Part shown: in pieces, positions 1-8,958 of the stretch
How positions within the stretch are numbered: position 1 is the first letter of the stretch
Layout: the number at the start of each line of letters is the position of its first letter
NCBI RefSeq assembly: GCF_900101175.1
Contig: NZ_FNFQ01000007.1
Coordinates: forward strand, 124,001 to 188,000
Direction: 5' to 3'
DNA from: Stenotrophomonas pavanii
Lineage (GTDB): Bacteria; Pseudomonadota; Gammaproteobacteria; Xanthomonadales; Xanthomonadaceae
DNA length: 64,000 nucleotides
Translations under genes and position numbers: made by a program
Notes under the pieces: model-generated
What the model saw: the letters and a program-made list of their open reading frames with translations, nothing else
What the model was told of the DNA's origin: nothing
Database searches by the model: none

Positions 1-698
1 CCGCCCATCGACATGGTCAGCAATGGCCTGTCGCTCTGCTGGCGCACCTGCCAGGTGGCGTCGAGCAGGGCCAGCACGTCGCCGGCATCGCGCGGCATCA
101 CCGCGATCTTCAGCACGTCCGCACCCAGTGCCTGCTGCTTCAGCAGCCGTGCGACGATCTCCTCGCGCGGTGGCGTGGCGTGGAAGTCATGGCTGGACAT
201 CACCACCTTCACCCCGGCCTTGTGCGCCTGCGCTACCAGCGCCTTTACCACCGTCGGGTCGCGGAACATCTCCACGTCGATCAGCTGGGCCACGCCTGCA
301 CGCAGCAGCGTGGCGTACAGCGCGCCGTAGTCGGCATCGCTGATCGGCCTTGCGCCGCCCTCGGCCTTGGTACGGAAGGTCACGATGACCGGCTTGCCCG
401 CCAGCGTCTGCTGGATCCGCTTGCCCAGCGCCACCAGCGCCTGGCCATCGGTGGCGATGTCCAGGTAGTCGATGCGCCATTCGGCGATGTCGGTGGCCTT
501 GCTGGCGGCGATGGCGGCCGCCTGCTGCAGGGCGAGGTCTGCGGTGGCACCGGTGATCGGCACGATGGTGCGGGGGCTGCCTTCGCCGATGCGCAGCGAA
601 CCCACCTGCAGTACCGCCGGCGGGGGCGCGGCCAGGGCCGGTACGGACCCGGCGCACAGCGCACCGGCGAGGACGACCGAGGCAAACGGAATCTTCAT
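1..698 (-). CDS. aroD: Type I 3-dehydroquinate dehydratase, exported, partial (3' end outside window)
   Basis: Converts 3-dehydroquinate to 3-dehydroshikimate by a Schiff-base mechanism. Translated from the ATG at 698, it opens with a Sec signal peptide (MKIPFASVV... to a PALA-A cleavage site) and then shows type I hallmarks: EWRIDYLD (substrate Glu), the VIVTFRTKAEGG strand, the catalytic His in SSHDFHATP and the Schiff-base Lys in LKIAVMP. The last part of the barrel lies beyond position 1. A signal peptide is not expected for a biosynthetic AroD; it suggests a periplasmic catabolic (quinate/shikimate) enzyme like QuiB of Acinetobacter. It lies 35 bp after the OprB-type porin gene on the same strand, so the two are probably cotranscribed. 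Family assignment is firm; the catabolic role is inferred. Confidence 0.9.
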   Translation of the reverse strand, partial: MKIPFASVVLAGALCAGSVPALAAPPPAVLQVGSLRIGEGSPRTIVPITGATADLALQQAAAIAASKATDIAEWRIDYLDIATDGQALVALGKRIQQTLAGKPVIVTFRTKAEGGARPISDADYGALYATLLRAGVAQLIDVEMFRDPTVVKALVAQAHKAGVKVVMSSHDFHATPPREEIVARLLKQQALGADVLKIAVMPRDAGDVLALLDATWQVRQQSDRPLLTMSMG

Positions 699-733
699 GG
701 CAGATACCCAAGCGGGAATGGAGCGCGCGACCA

Positions 734-2023
734 TCAGAAGGTCACCTTGGCCTGGACGCCCACGGCCCAGGCGTTGTCGGTACCGCTGTAGTTGAACGTG
801 CCCGGGTTGACGATGTACTGCACGTCCGGGCGGATCATCAGCCACGGATTCACCTGGATGCTGTAGGACAGTTCGAACAGCTCCTCGGCCTGGCTGAGGT
901 GGTACAGCGGTGAATCGATGGGCACGCCACCGTCGGCCAACGCGGCCCGTCGCGCATCGACCAGCCGGTTGTTGATGTCGGCGCCCACGTAGCCCAGGGC
1001 GATGCTGTCCTGCGCGCGCCGACCGATGCCCTGGTAGACGCCGCCCAGCGCATACCAGCGCTTGATCTGCGCCGTCTGCCGGTCCGACACCATGTACTGC
1101 GCGAACGCGGTCAGGCCACGGGAAGGGTCGGCCGACTCCTGCGTAAGGCGCTGCTCGGCCAGGAGGTAGGCACCATGGCGACCGGTGGTCGGCGAGGTGT
1201 CCAGCCCACGCTGGGCCACGCGCGAGGTGTCGTAGTATCCGCCGAACTTGTAGACGCCGGCGTAGCGGCTGCCCTTGGCAGGCGTCCAGGTCACTTCGAC
1301 CGGGAACAGCGAACCGGTGGTGCCCGAGGCGAACGGACGGAAGGCATTGCGTTCGATGTTGCCGCCCAGGTTCGGATTGACCTGGAACCAGCCGGCGCGA
1401 ACGTTCACTGCCGGGCTGACCTGCTGGGCAAACTCTCCGCCCCAGCGCGCCACCGGGTAGTTGTACCAGCCACTGTTGCCGGACATCGCCAACGGGTGCG
1501 CACAGAACGCGGCGTTGACGAAATGGGTCAGCAGGCTGTGCAGGCCGAACTGGTTGCCCATCGCGTAGTAGCCGAGCTTGTAGTACGACTGGCCGGCGTT
1601 GAAGGTCTGGTCGTAGCTCAGTTCGGTCAGCCGCGTGTACTGGCCACCGTAGGCTTCCTGGATCGGGAAGCGGTTGCCGACGAGGTCGGCCGACGTACTG
1701 CGGCCGCGACGGTCGTTGAGGGTGAAGTGGAACGCCCCACCGCTCCAGCCGGCCAACCGGCCCATGTCCAGGTCCATGCCCACGCGCACCTGCTGCGCGT
1801 AGCGCGCGCCGGTTTCGCCATAGCCGCCATCGACCACGCCCATGGCTTCGCCCACGTAGTCGCCGCGGAAGGCGACGCCACGCTCGAACAGGTCGGTGCG
1901 GGTGCCGCCCCAATCGCCGGTCAGGGTGCTGCCTTCGTAACGGTTGCTCGATTGCGCGCAGGCCAGCGCCGGCAGCAGCGCAGTGGCCAGGATACCCAGG
2001 GCAACGGATGTGGGACGTGTCAT
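734..2023 (-). CDS. OprB-type carbohydrate-selective porin
   Basis: A 429-residue outer-membrane beta-barrel. It has a signal peptide (MTRPTSVALGILATALLPALACA), the OprB N-terminal pattern TGDWGGTRTDLFERGV, alternating amphipathic strands, a C-terminal WLMIRPDVQYIVNPGT segment and a terminal Phe for barrel assembly. Family members admit sugars and similar small polar solutes. Placed between a secreted beta-helix protein and a periplasmic dehydroquinate dehydratase, it is the counterpart of the quinate-cluster porin QuiX, so quinate or shikimate is a reasonable guess for the substrate. A GAGA ribosome site lies about 9 bases before the ATG. Confidence 0.88.
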   Translation of the reverse strand: MTRPTSVALGILATALLPALACAQSSNRYEGSTLTGDWGGTRTDLFERGVAFRGDYVGEAMGVVDGGYGETGARYAQQVRVGMDLDMGRLAGWSGGAFHFTLNDRRGRSTSADLVGNRFPIQEAYGGQYTRLTELSYDQTFNAGQSYYKLGYYAMGNQFGLHSLLTHFVNAAFCAHPLAMSGNSGWYNYPVARWGGEFAQQVSPAVNVRAGWFQVNPNLGGNIERNAFRPFASGTTGSLFPVEVTWTPAKGSRYAGVYKFGGYYDTSRVAQRGLDTSPTTGRHGAYLLAEQRLTQESADPSRGLTAFAQYMVSDRQTAQIKRWYALGGVYQGIGRRAQDSIALGYVGADINNRLVDARRAALADGGVPIDSPLYHLSQAEELFELSYSIQVNPWLMIRPDVQYIVNPGTFNYSGTDNAWAVGVQAKVTF

Positions 2024-2044
2024 GATCGCAGTCTCGTAGAGGGA

Positions 2045-3556
2045 TCAGCGCAGCGACAGCGGCGCGCTCAGGGGGGAGGTGGCGCCCTGCGCCGAGGTGA
2101 CCGTGGCGGTCACGCTGCCGGCCAGGGCAGCATCCACGGCTGCAGCGAGCGGGAAGGTGAAGCGGCCCTGCCCCTGCGCGTCGGTACGCACTTCCACGCT
2201 GCCCAGCATCCATTCGGCCTCGCTGCCGCCGGCGGCGCGGTTGCCGAACACTTCCACCTGGTAGCGGGTGTCGGGCACGCCATGGAAACGACCGCTCAAC
2301 TGGCGCTGCGCGCCCTCGCCGCGCACGTCGACCCACGTCGGCGCGGCCTGTCCCAGGTTCGGCAAGGGCTGGCAGTCGGCCTGGCCGGCAGCCGTGCAGA
2401 TGCGCGCGCGCCGGGCGGGATCGCTGTCGACGCCGCGACCGCGTGAACCGACGAAGCTGGCATGTTCCAGCCCCGGCACGCCGAACACGATGGCCCCCCG
2501 CGGCTGGCCCTTCACGCAGGCACCGCCGGCTTCGCAGCGCTCGATCGGCAGGCCGTTGCCGTAGATGCGGTTGGCGGTGAAGCGGTTCGGCGCACTGACC
2601 GGTTGTGGGCGCACGCCGATTCCAATGCCGTTGCCGGTGATGGTGTTGCCGTCAACCACGTTGCCGCTGCCGGTGATGCTCAGGCCCAGCGAGTTCCCGG
2701 TGAAGGTATTGGCCGCGATGTAGTTGCGGTTGCCCCAGTTGATCTGCAGGCCGTCGGAGTAGTCCACGAAGCGGTTGTGAACCACGGTGTTGTCGTTGCC
2801 CCACAGGATCTCGATGCCCTGCGAGGGTTCCGGGTTGGCCGCAGTGGACTGGAACAGGTTGTCGGCCACCAGGTTCCAGGCCGCGCCACGGGTCAGCTCC
2901 AGGCCATCGCCATTGTCGAGGAACACATTGCGCACGATGCGGTTGTGCACCGTGGTGGTCGCGGTGGACTGGCCCTTGCCGTCATCGCCGGTGAGCATGA
3001 TGCCGGCACCGCCCTTGTTGGCGACGATGCGGTTGTCATGGATCTCGTTCTGGCTGGAGCGGTTGACCAGCACGCCGATGCAGAAATTGCGGATTTCCAG
3101 GCCTGCCAGCTCCACGCCCTGGGTATCCCGCAGGACCAGGCCCGGCAGCGTGGTTGTGCGCACATTGGTGCCGGACTGCCCTGGCTCGGCGCCGGGGCAG
3201 GCATCGGTACCGCTGCCGGTGACGTAGGCCGAGCCATCGATGGCGATGTACTGGCCGTCGCGCGCCCAGGACGTACCGATGATCTGCACCGGACCCTTGA
3301 CCTCCGGCAGCGGCGAGGCCGGCCTGATGACGTAGGGCGCAACGCCGACGGCGTCGATCTCGATGCGGTAGCGGCCCGGATCGGCATTGGCGGTGGTGAT
3401 CGCCCAACGCAGCGAGCCGGCGTTGGCGTCGTCGGCGTAGCGATCCACGCGGAGCACCTGCAGCGGCGCGCGCGATGGCTCGGCCTGGTAGGCCAGCGCC
3501 AGCGTCGGCAACACGGCAAGCAGGGACAGGGCAACAACGGACAGACAACGGGACAT
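2045..3556 (-). CDS. Secreted right-handed parallel beta-helix protein
   Basis: About 503 residues. The ATG at 3556 is chosen because GGAG sits 7 bases upstream; an in-frame GTG at 3571 has no such site. The signal peptide starts MSRCLSVVALSLLAVLP. Next comes the ADDANAGSLRWAITTAN segment seen at the N-terminus of many extracellular beta-helix proteins, then pectate-lyase-like coils rich in asparagine ladders (EIHDNRIVANKGG, DNTVVHNRFVDY, NRNYIAANTFTGN, GNVVDGNTITGNG), and a C-terminal Ig-like domain. Probably binds or degrades a polysaccharide or plant-type polymer; no catalytic residues can be assigned. First gene of a three-gene minus-strand set with the porin and dehydroquinate dehydratase. 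Confidence 0.8.
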   Translation of the reverse strand: MSRCLSVVALSLLAVLPTLALAYQAEPSRAPLQVLRVDRYADDANAGSLRWAITTANADPGRYRIEIDAVGVAPYVIRPASPLPEVKGPVQIIGTSWARDGQYIAIDGSAYVTGSGTDACPGAEPGQSGTNVRTTTLPGLVLRDTQGVELAGLEIRNFCIGVLVNRSSQNEIHDNRIVANKGGAGIMLTGDDGKGQSTATTTVHNRIVRNVFLDNGDGLELTRGAAWNLVADNLFQSTAANPEPSQGIEILWGNDNTVVHNRFVDYSDGLQINWGNRNYIAANTFTGNSLGLSITGSGNVVDGNTITGNGIGIGVRPQPVSAPNRFTANRIYGNGLPIERCEAGGACVKGQPRGAIVFGVPGLEHASFVGSRGRGVDSDPARRARICTAAGQADCQPLPNLGQAAPTWVDVRGEGAQRQLSGRFHGVPDTRYQVEVFGNRAAGGSEAEWMLGSVEVRTDAQGQGRFTFPLAAAVDAALAGSVTATVTSAQGATSPLSAPLSLR

Positions 3557-3926
3557 GCGAACACTCCGCACAGGTGAAGGGGCATCCGGCGGCCTTCCCC
3601 TGCACCTGGCTTCAGCACCGGACCGGCTGCTGCCCTCGCCCCGCCAGGGGTGGATCGCTTGGACTGCTACGAAACTGTGGAGTGAAATTAGGTTTATCGC
3701 ACTGCACCATTCAAGTGCGATAATCGACTATGCGTGCGAATATCGAACTTAACGGGTACGACCATCGTTGTAGGCGGGCCGCGCAGCGACGCCGTCGACT
3801 GCGGTGCCGGCCAGCAGATGCGCGCCTTGCGCGGATGAAATCTGCCTGCGATCGCAACAGATCACGAACGCCCGTCGAAGGCCTGTTGTTGTTTCTGCGG
3901 GTGCCGGCCGGCGCGCGGCCGAACGC
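3557..3926. other. Intergenic region between beta-helix gene and selO
   Basis: About 370 bp without a convincing gene. The part near 3694-3748 carries the operator-like repeats described separately. The stretch 3750-3926 contains only overlapping shadow frames with no ribosome site; no clear hairpin terminator for the outgoing end of selO was seen. Confidence 0.6.
3694..3748 (-). promoter_or_regulatory. Putative IclR/PcaR-type operator boxes upstream of the beta-helix/porin/aroD set
   Basis: TTATCGCACT (3694-3703) and AGTGCGATAA (3714-3723) form a perfect 10-bp inverted repeat with a 10-base spacer. A third box, GTGCGAATATCGAAC (3734-3748), reads on the minus strand as GTTCGATATTCGCAC, which differs from the PcaR/PcaU-type box as I recall it (GTTCGATAATCGCAC) at one base. 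On the minus strand TTGAAT followed 18 bases later by TAATTT could be the promoter. Boxes seen directly; regulator identity inferred. Confidence 0.6.
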
Positions 3927-5492
3927 TCACGAACTGCAGGACAGCATCGAGCAGCCGGCGCGGTGGTCGGCCCACCCCGGCCGCTTGCCGGCAAAGTGCT
4001 CCAGGCCGGTGCGTTCGGTGTATGGATCGCGCAGCACGTCCTGCAGTGCGTGGACACCGCCGAGGTCGCCCTGCTCGGCGCGATCGATGGCCTCCTGGGC
4101 CAGCCAGTTGCGCAGCACGTACAGCGGGTTGGCCGCTGTCATCTTCGCCAGGCGTTCGCTGGCCGACAGTGGATCGCTGCGCAGGCGCGCCGCGTAGTCC
4201 TGCAGCCACTGCTGCAACGGCGCCTGCACCGCCTGCTGGCGCGCCTGGTCGTAGTAGACGGCGTTGAGCAACGCTGCCTCCGGTGCCACCGGATCGAGCC
4301 GCATCAATGCGCGCCAGGCCAGGGTCATGTCCATGGCGCCCTCCTGCATCAGCTGCTGCCAGCGCTGGTAGAGCTGCAGGTCGTCATCGTCGGCGGCGGC
4401 CAGCCCCAGCTTCGCTGCGGCATCGCGGCGCGTGCAGGCCAAGAAGGTGGACGCATAGGCCGCCAGGCCCGCCTGCAACGGCGCCACATCGGCAAACAGC
4501 GGCGACAGCGCCTGCGCCAGCCGGCTCAGGTTCCAGTACGCCACCTGCGCCTGCGTGCCGAAGCGGTAGCGCCGGCCCTGCGCATCGGTGGTGTTGGGCG
4601 TCCAGTCCGGATCGAAGTCCTCGACCCAGCCGTAGGGGCCGTAGTCCAACGTCAGGCCGAGCACGGACAGGTTGTCGGTGTTCATCACGCCATGGACGAA
4701 GCCGACGCGCATCCAGTGCGCGATCATCTCGGCGGTCCGCACTGCGATCTGCGCGAACCACGCGCCGTAACGCGCCTCGCCCTGCCCTTCAATCTCGGGG
4801 AAGTCGCGCGCGATGCAGGCATCGACCAGCTGCTGCAGCAGCGTGGTTTCACCACGCGACGCCGGCAGTTCGAACGAACCGAAGCGCAGGAACGACGGCG
4901 ACACCCGGCAAACGATGGCACCGGGCTCCGCACGCGGGTGGCCGTCATAGAACATGTCGCGCACCACGTCCTCGCCGGTGCCGACCAGTGACAACGCACG
5001 CGTGGTCGGCACGCCCAGGTGGTGCATCGCCTCGCTGCACAGGAATTCGCGGATCGACGAACGCAGCACGGCCCGCCCGTCGGCGCCACGCGAATAGGGC
5101 GTGGGGCCTGCCCCCTTCAGCTGCAGTTCCCAGTGGCGCCCGTCCGGTGCAACCAGTTCGCCCAGCGAAATCGCGCGGCCATCGCCCAGCTGGCCGGCCC
5201 AGTGACCGAACTGGTGGCCACCGTAGTTGGCAGCCCACGGCTGCATGCCGGCGTACAGGGCATTGCCACCGAACACACGCGCAAAGCCTTCCCTCTGGAC
5301 TTCGGCGGCGGGCAGGCCGAGCATCGCGGCCACGTCAGCCGACCAGGCCAACAGCGTGGGCGCCGCCACCGGCGTCGGCATCACCGGCGACCACGCCGCG
5401 CCCAGCACCTCGCGGCGGCGTGGGCCGGATTCGGCGTCGCCCGGCAGGGTGCGCAGCAGGCGGTTGTCGAAACGAAGGCTGTCGGTATCCAT
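3927..5492 (-). CDS. selO: SelO/YdiU family protein adenylyltransferase (AMPylator)
   Basis: Pseudokinase-fold enzyme that transfers AMP to Ser/Thr/Tyr of proteins, linked in the family to redox stress. About 521 residues from the ATG at 5492 (MDTDSLRFDNR); an upstream in-frame start adds a non-conserved tail. Family motifs are present: YGGHQFGHWAGQLGDGRA, LQLKGAGPTPYSRGADGRAV, the nucleotide region VGFVHGVMNTDN and LDYGPYGWVEDFDP. It ends ...LSCSS: the Cys three residues from the end occupies the place of selenocysteine in animal SelO, so this is a Cys-type homologue. It sits 32 bp beyond the neighbouring GST gene on the same strand, a plausible two-gene redox operon. Confidence 0.93.
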   Translation of the reverse strand: MDTDSLRFDNRLLRTLPGDAESGPRRREVLGAAWSPVMPTPVAAPTLLAWSADVAAMLGLPAAEVQREGFARVFGGNALYAGMQPWAANYGGHQFGHWAGQLGDGRAISLGELVAPDGRHWELQLKGAGPTPYSRGADGRAVLRSSIREFLCSEAMHHLGVPTTRALSLVGTGEDVVRDMFYDGHPRAEPGAIVCRVSPSFLRFGSFELPASRGETTLLQQLVDACIARDFPEIEGQGEARYGAWFAQIAVRTAEMIAHWMRVGFVHGVMNTDNLSVLGLTLDYGPYGWVEDFDPDWTPNTTDAQGRRYRFGTQAQVAYWNLSRLAQALSPLFADVAPLQAGLAAYASTFLACTRRDAAAKLGLAAADDDDLQLYQRWQQLMQEGAMDMTLAWRALMRLDPVAPEAALLNAVYYDQARQQAVQAPLQQWLQDYAARLRSDPLSASERLAKMTAANPLYVLRNWLAQEAIDRAEQGDLGGVHALQDVLRDPYTERTGLEHFAGKRPGWADHRAGCSMLSCSS

Positions 5493-5524
5493 GGCGTTGA
5501 AGATGGGGGCGACGGCCGCCCGCC

Positions 5525-6214
5525 TCAATTCCCGCTGAGCGCCTGCAGGTGGCCGCCGTGGGCCTCGGCCCGCTGGTAGGCCGGGCGCTCACCGATGCGC
5601 TTGAGGAAGCCGCGCAGCCCCGGCTTGTCGTCGAGGCCACCGCCTCGCGCGGCAGCGGCCTGGATCGGGAAGCTCATCTGGATGTCGGCCGCACTGAAGC
5701 GCTCGCCCGCGAACCAGGGGCTTTCGGCGAGGCGGCGCTCCATCCAGTCCAGGTGCAGGCGCCGCTGCGGACCCATGAAGCCGCGCTCGGCCTTGTCGGC
5801 GATGCTGCGCGCGATCGGGCGGGCGAAGAACGGCATCGGCGCGTTGCGGATGCGCCCCATCACCAGGGTCAGCAACAGCGGTGGCATTGCCGAGCCTTCG
5901 GCGTAGTGCAGCCAGTAGCGATAGGCCAAGCGCTCGGCCCCGTCGGCCGGCATCGGCGATGGCGACAGCTGGCGCTGGGTGTCGTAACGGTCCGCAAGGT
6001 AGTCCAGGATCGCGCCAGACTCGGCCAGCACCAGGTCGCCATCCTGCAGGACCGGCGACTTGCCGAGCGGATGCACCCTGCGCAGCTCCGGCGGTGCCAG
6101 CAGTGTCTTCGGATCGCGTGGATAGCGGCGCAGCTCGTAGTCCAGCCCCAGCTCCTCCAGCATCCACAGCACGCGCAGTGAGCGGGAGTTTTCAAGATGG
6201 TGGACGATGCGCAT
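5525..6214 (-). CDS. Glutathione S-transferase
   Basis: About 229 residues from the ATG at 6214 (MRIVHHLENSRS), with AAGGAT about 8 bases upstream. The N-terminal thioredoxin-like domain has LGKSPVLQDGDLVLAESGAILDYL, the cis-Pro and ES glutathione-binding motif; the helical C-terminal domain has ERLAYRYWLHYAEGSAMPP and the N-capping FSAADIQMSFP. The start of the thioredoxin fold (NSRSLRVLWMLEELG) has Ser rather than Cys. Likely conjugates or reduces electrophiles; substrate unknown. Lies upstream of selO on the same strand. Confidence 0.9.
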   Translation of the reverse strand: MRIVHHLENSRSLRVLWMLEELGLDYELRRYPRDPKTLLAPPELRRVHPLGKSPVLQDGDLVLAESGAILDYLADRYDTQRQLSPSPMPADGAERLAYRYWLHYAEGSAMPPLLLTLVMGRIRNAPMPFFARPIARSIADKAERGFMGPQRRLHLDWMERRLAESPWFAGERFSAADIQMSFPIQAAAARGGGLDDKPGLRGFLKRIGERPAYQRAEAHGGHLQALSGN

Positions 6215-6267
6215 GGGGATGATCCTTGGGAAGGGCCACATCGTACCGCGCGCAGTGCATGCCCTTT

Positions 6268-6290
6268 GTAGAGTCGAGCCATGCTCGACT
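6268..6290 (+). repeat. SMAG-type palindromic repeat (monomer)
   Basis: GTAG head followed by AGTCGAGC-CAT-GCTCGACT stem-loop, the pattern of the GTAG-headed extragenic palindromes of Stenotrophomonas. Lies in the gap between the GST gene and the cold-shock gene. Confidence 0.8.
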
Positions 6291-6341
6291 GGCGTTGAGA
6301 ACACTCAGGCGCGGCTCGACGCCGCAAGGACAGCGGGCAAT

Positions 6342-6373
6342 AAAAAACGCCGGAAGCTTTCGCTTCCGGCGTT
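6342..6373 (-). terminator. Rho-independent terminator of the cold-shock gene
   Basis: Arms AACGCCGGAAGC (6346-6357) and GCTTCCGGCGTT (6362-6373) with a TTTC loop. Read on the minus strand the stem is followed by a run of T (complement of the A-run at 6342-6347), 27 bp after the csp stop codon. Confidence 0.9.
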
Positions 6374-6399
6374 CTGGCTACCCAACGGTAGCAGACGGA

Positions 6400-6609
6400 T
6401 TAGACCGCCTGCACCTGGTCAGCCTGCATGCCCTTCTGACCCTGGACGGCGATGAAGGTAACCTTCTGGCCTTCCTGCAGGGTCTTGAAGCCGGTGCCCT
6501 GGATCGCGCGGAAGTGCACGAACAGGTCCGGGCCGCTTTCCGGGGTGATGAAGCCGAAGCCCTTGGCGTCGTTGAACCACTTGACGGTACCGGTCTGACG
6601 TTCAGACAT
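6400..6609 (-). CDS. CspA-family cold-shock protein
   Basis: A 69-residue single OB-fold RNA chaperone starting [23 protein letters not shown]1 (KGFGFI) and RNP2-like (DLFVHF) motifs are intact. The ATG at 6609 is preferred over an upstream in-frame start at 6630 because it matches the family length. The ~300 bp upstream of the gene hold no other gene, consistent with the long 5' leader typical of csp mRNAs. Followed by a strong terminator. Confidence 0.96.
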   Translation of the reverse strand: MSERQTGTVKWFNDAKGFGFITPESGPDLFVHFRAIQGTGFKTLQEGQKVTFIAVQGQKGMQADQVQAV

Positions 6610-6912
6610 TTTTACTAACTCCTGAAACACATGTTGAAAAAAATCGCAGCCACCGGGTATCGGGGCCGAGACTGAGTTGCAGGCGTTGGTAAAGCGGATC
6701 GATGAGCGGATCGTGAGATCAACTGCACCAGGCCACGATTCACGGTGACCCTAGCAAACACAGTGGGTCGCACGATACGCGTGTTTTCTGCAAAAAGCGA
6801 TAGCCCCGGCGTTCATCGGAACACCTCGCCCGCTAGGCGTGGCAAGGGCTGGCAGCCTTTCGCGGCTAACCCCGAGTCCCCATTCAGGTTTTTCCTACCC
6901 TACACTGGGTAA
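6610..6912 (-). promoter_or_regulatory. Long leader/promoter region of the cold-shock gene, shared with divergent yaiI
   Basis: 303 bp without a gene between divergent csp (minus) and yaiI (plus). Probably holds the csp 5' untranslated leader. At the right edge TACACT (6902-6907) is a -10-like box only 5 bases from the yaiI ATG, suggesting a leaderless transcript. No riboswitch class recognised. Confidence 0.5.
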
Positions 6913-7401
6913 ATGACTGAAGCTGAAATGCCCGCTGAACACGCGTCTTCCCGCATCTGGGTGGACGCAGACGCCTGCCCCACCGTCATTCGCGACATCC
7001 TGTTCCGGGCCGCCGAACGGGTCGGGATCGAACTGACCCTGGTCGCCAACCAGTGGATCCGCACCCCGCCGTCGCGCTGGCTGCGCTCGATCCAGGTATC
7101 GCAGGGGCTGGATGTGGCCGACAGCGCCATCGTCGAGCGGGTCGGCGCCGGTGACCTGGTGGTCACCCAGGACATCCCGCTGGCCGCACTGGTGCTGGAA
7201 AAGAAGGCCGTGGCGCTCAACCCGCGCGGCCAGCTCTACACGCCGAACAACATGGCCGAGCGGCTCTCGATGCGCAATTTCATGGAGGAACTGCGCGGCG
7301 CCGGGGTACAGACCGGCGGACCGCCGCCGCTGGGGCCGCGTGACCGGCAGCTGTTCGCCGCCGAACTGGACCGCTGGCTGGCGCGTCGCCCCGGTCGCTG
7401 A
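6913..7401 (+). CDS. YaiI/YqxD family protein (UPF0178)
   Basis: 162 residues; the family has a PIN-like/NYN-like fold of uncertain function. Diagnostic N-terminus [22 protein letters not shown] with the acidic DAD cluster, then [26 protein letters not shown] and [18 protein letters not shown] -10-like TACACT ends 5 bases before the ATG and there is no Shine-Dalgarno, so it is probably translated from a leaderless mRNA. Its 3' end overlaps the opposite-strand pseudouridine synthase gene by 122 bp. Confidence 0.93.
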   Translation: MTEAEMPAEHASSRIWVDADACPTVIRDILFRAAERVGIELTLVANQWIRTPPSRWLRSIQVSQGLDVADSAIVERVGAGDLVVTQDIPLAALVLEKKAVALNPRGQLYTPNNMAERLSMRNFMEELRGAGVQTGGPPPLGPRDRQLFAAELDRWLARRPGR

Positions 7402-8284
7402 GCGCCTGGCCGCCCTCGGGCGGCAAGCGCAGGCGGCGCCCGCTGCTGAAGACCCGCCGCGCCCCGTCCAACGGGTCATCGAAGGCCAGGCCCTGCGCCA
7501 GCAGTTGCAGCGGCGCCTCGGCCGCGTCCGCAGCGCGTTGACGAAGCTGCGGGTACAGGTCGTCGCCCACGATCGGGGCGCCCAGCATCGCCATGTGCAC
7601 GCGCAACTGATGCTTGCGGCCGGTTTCCGGCAGCAGGCGGTACCGCCAGATCGGGCCGTCGGCCTCGATCAGCTCGATTCGGCTGCGCGCGTTGGGTTCG
7701 CCGGGCCCTTCGGCCATGCGGAAGAAGGGCTCGCCCGGTACCAGCCGGCTGTCGCGCTGCAACGGAAACGCGACCCCTGGCAGCGCCGGCGCCAGGGCCT
7801 CATAGGCCTTTTCGATGCGTCGCTCGCGGAACAGCCGCTGGTAGGCATCGCGCGACGCCCGCTGGGTCGAGAACAGCACCAGCCCGGCCGTCAGCCGATC
7901 CAGCCGATGCAGCGGCACCAGATCGGTGTTGCCGGTGCGGGCCACCAGTCGCGCCAGCAGGGTCTCGCGCACATGCGCGCCGGCCGGCGTCACCGGCAGG
8001 AAGTGCGGCTTGTCGGCCACCAGCAGGTGCGCGTCCAGATGCACGATGGTCTCGGCGAAGGGAATCGACGGCTCGTCGGCCACCTCGCGGAAGTACTGGA
8101 TCTCAAGGCCTACCTTCCACGGCGTATCCGGCGCAAGCACCCTGCCCTGCGCGTCCAGCACGCGGCCGCGCGCGAAGCGATCCTGCCATTGCGCGCGCGC
8201 GATGCGCGGGAAACGCGCGCACAGGCCCTCCAGCAGGGTGGCCCAGGGGCCAGGCGGCAGCTGCAACCGGCTGGGCAAGCACAT
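7280..8284 (-). CDS. RluA-family RNA pseudouridine synthase
   Basis: About 334 residues from the ATG at 8284 ([12 protein letters not shown]); the longer in-frame extension is not family-like. Isomerises uridine in rRNA or tRNA. The catalytic Asp lies in [14 protein letters not shown], followed by EKAYEAL and the conserved [24 protein letters not shown]. The C-terminus continues about 40 Arg/Ala-rich residues past the normal end of the fold and runs antisense into yaiI, so that tail is probably incidental read-through to the next stop. The exact RNA target (RluA or TruC type) cannot be decided here. Confidence 0.9.
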   Translation of the reverse strand: MCLPSRLQLPPGPWATLLEGLCARFPRIARAQWQDRFARGRVLDAQGRVLAPDTPWKVGLEIQYFREVADEPSIPFAETIVHLDAHLLVADKPHFLPVTPAGAHVRETLLARLVARTGNTDLVPLHRLDRLTAGLVLFSTQRASRDAYQRLFRERRIEKAYEALAPALPGVAFPLQRDSRLVPGEPFFRMAEGPGEPNARSRIELIEADGPIWRYRLLPETGRKHQLRVHMAMLGAPIVGDDLYPQLRQRAADAAEAPLQLLAQGLAFDDPLDGARRVFSSGRRLRLPPEGGQALSDRGDAPASGPVRRRTAAGHAAPAAAVRRSVPRRRAVPP

Positions 8285-8409
8285 GGCATCCACTCCGGCC
8301 ACGGGGAAAGAGCACCAGAGTGCCACCGTTGACGGCCTGCAGACAGCCCAGCCACGGACACCCCTGCGGCAAACCTCTATCATTGTCGTCTTTAGTCCAC
8401 GGATCACCC

Positions 8410-8958
8410 ATGGCTCTTACCGCCACCATCCGCAAGGCCGAACTGCAGATCAGCGACATGGATCGCGGCTATTACGCGACCCACAACCTGACCCTGGCCC
8501 AGCATCCGTCCGAAACCGACGAGCGCCTGATGGTGCGCCTGCTCGCCTTCGCGCTGAACGCCGGCGACCGCCTGGAATTCGGTCGCGGCCTGAGCACCGA
8601 CGATGAGCCGGATCTGTGGGAACACGACTACACCGGCGACATCCTGCAGTGGATCGACCTGGGCCATCCGGACGAATCGCGCATCCGCAAGGCCAGCAAC
8701 CGCAGCCGCCAGGTGCAGGTGGTCAACTACGGCGGCAATGCTTCGGAGATCTGGTGGAACAAGCAGGGCAAGGGCCTGGCACGTTTCGACAATCTCTCGG
8801 TGGTCGATCTGGACGGTGACTTCGTCGAGCGCTGGGGCCAGCAGATCCAGCGCGCCATGCGCTGGAGCGTGCTGATCCAGGACGGCGAGGTGCAGCTGCT
8901 GAACGATCAGAACCAGTTCGACGTGATCCCCAACTGGCGCAAGCGCGCCCAGGCATGA
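8410..8958 (+). CDS. yaeQ: YaeQ family protein
   Basis: 182 residues starting MALTATIRKAELQISDMDRG. YaeQ proteins have a restriction-endonuclease-like fold without proven nuclease activity; the E. coli homologue was reported as a high-copy suppressor of an rfaH defect. Conserved stretches: RLMVRLLAFALNAG, DLWEHDYTGDILQWIDLGHPDE and VVNYGGNASEIWW. Overlaps the following flavoprotein gene by ATGA, so the two are translationally coupled. A TATCAT box lies upstream near 8378. Confidence 0.94.
   Translation: MALTATIRKAELQISDMDRGYYATHNLTLAQHPSETDERLMVRLLAFALNAGDRLEFGRGLSTDDEPDLWEHDYTGDILQWIDLGHPDESRIRKASNRSRQVQVVNYGGNASEIWWNKQGKGLARFDNLSVVDLDGDFVERWGQQIQRAMRWSVLIQDGEVQLLNDQNQFDVIPNWRKRAQA

Noticed and set aside
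3730..4197. 155-aa plus-strand frame at the end of selO
   Set aside because: Overlaps the operator boxes and the selO 3' end antisense; Arg/Ser-rich shadow.
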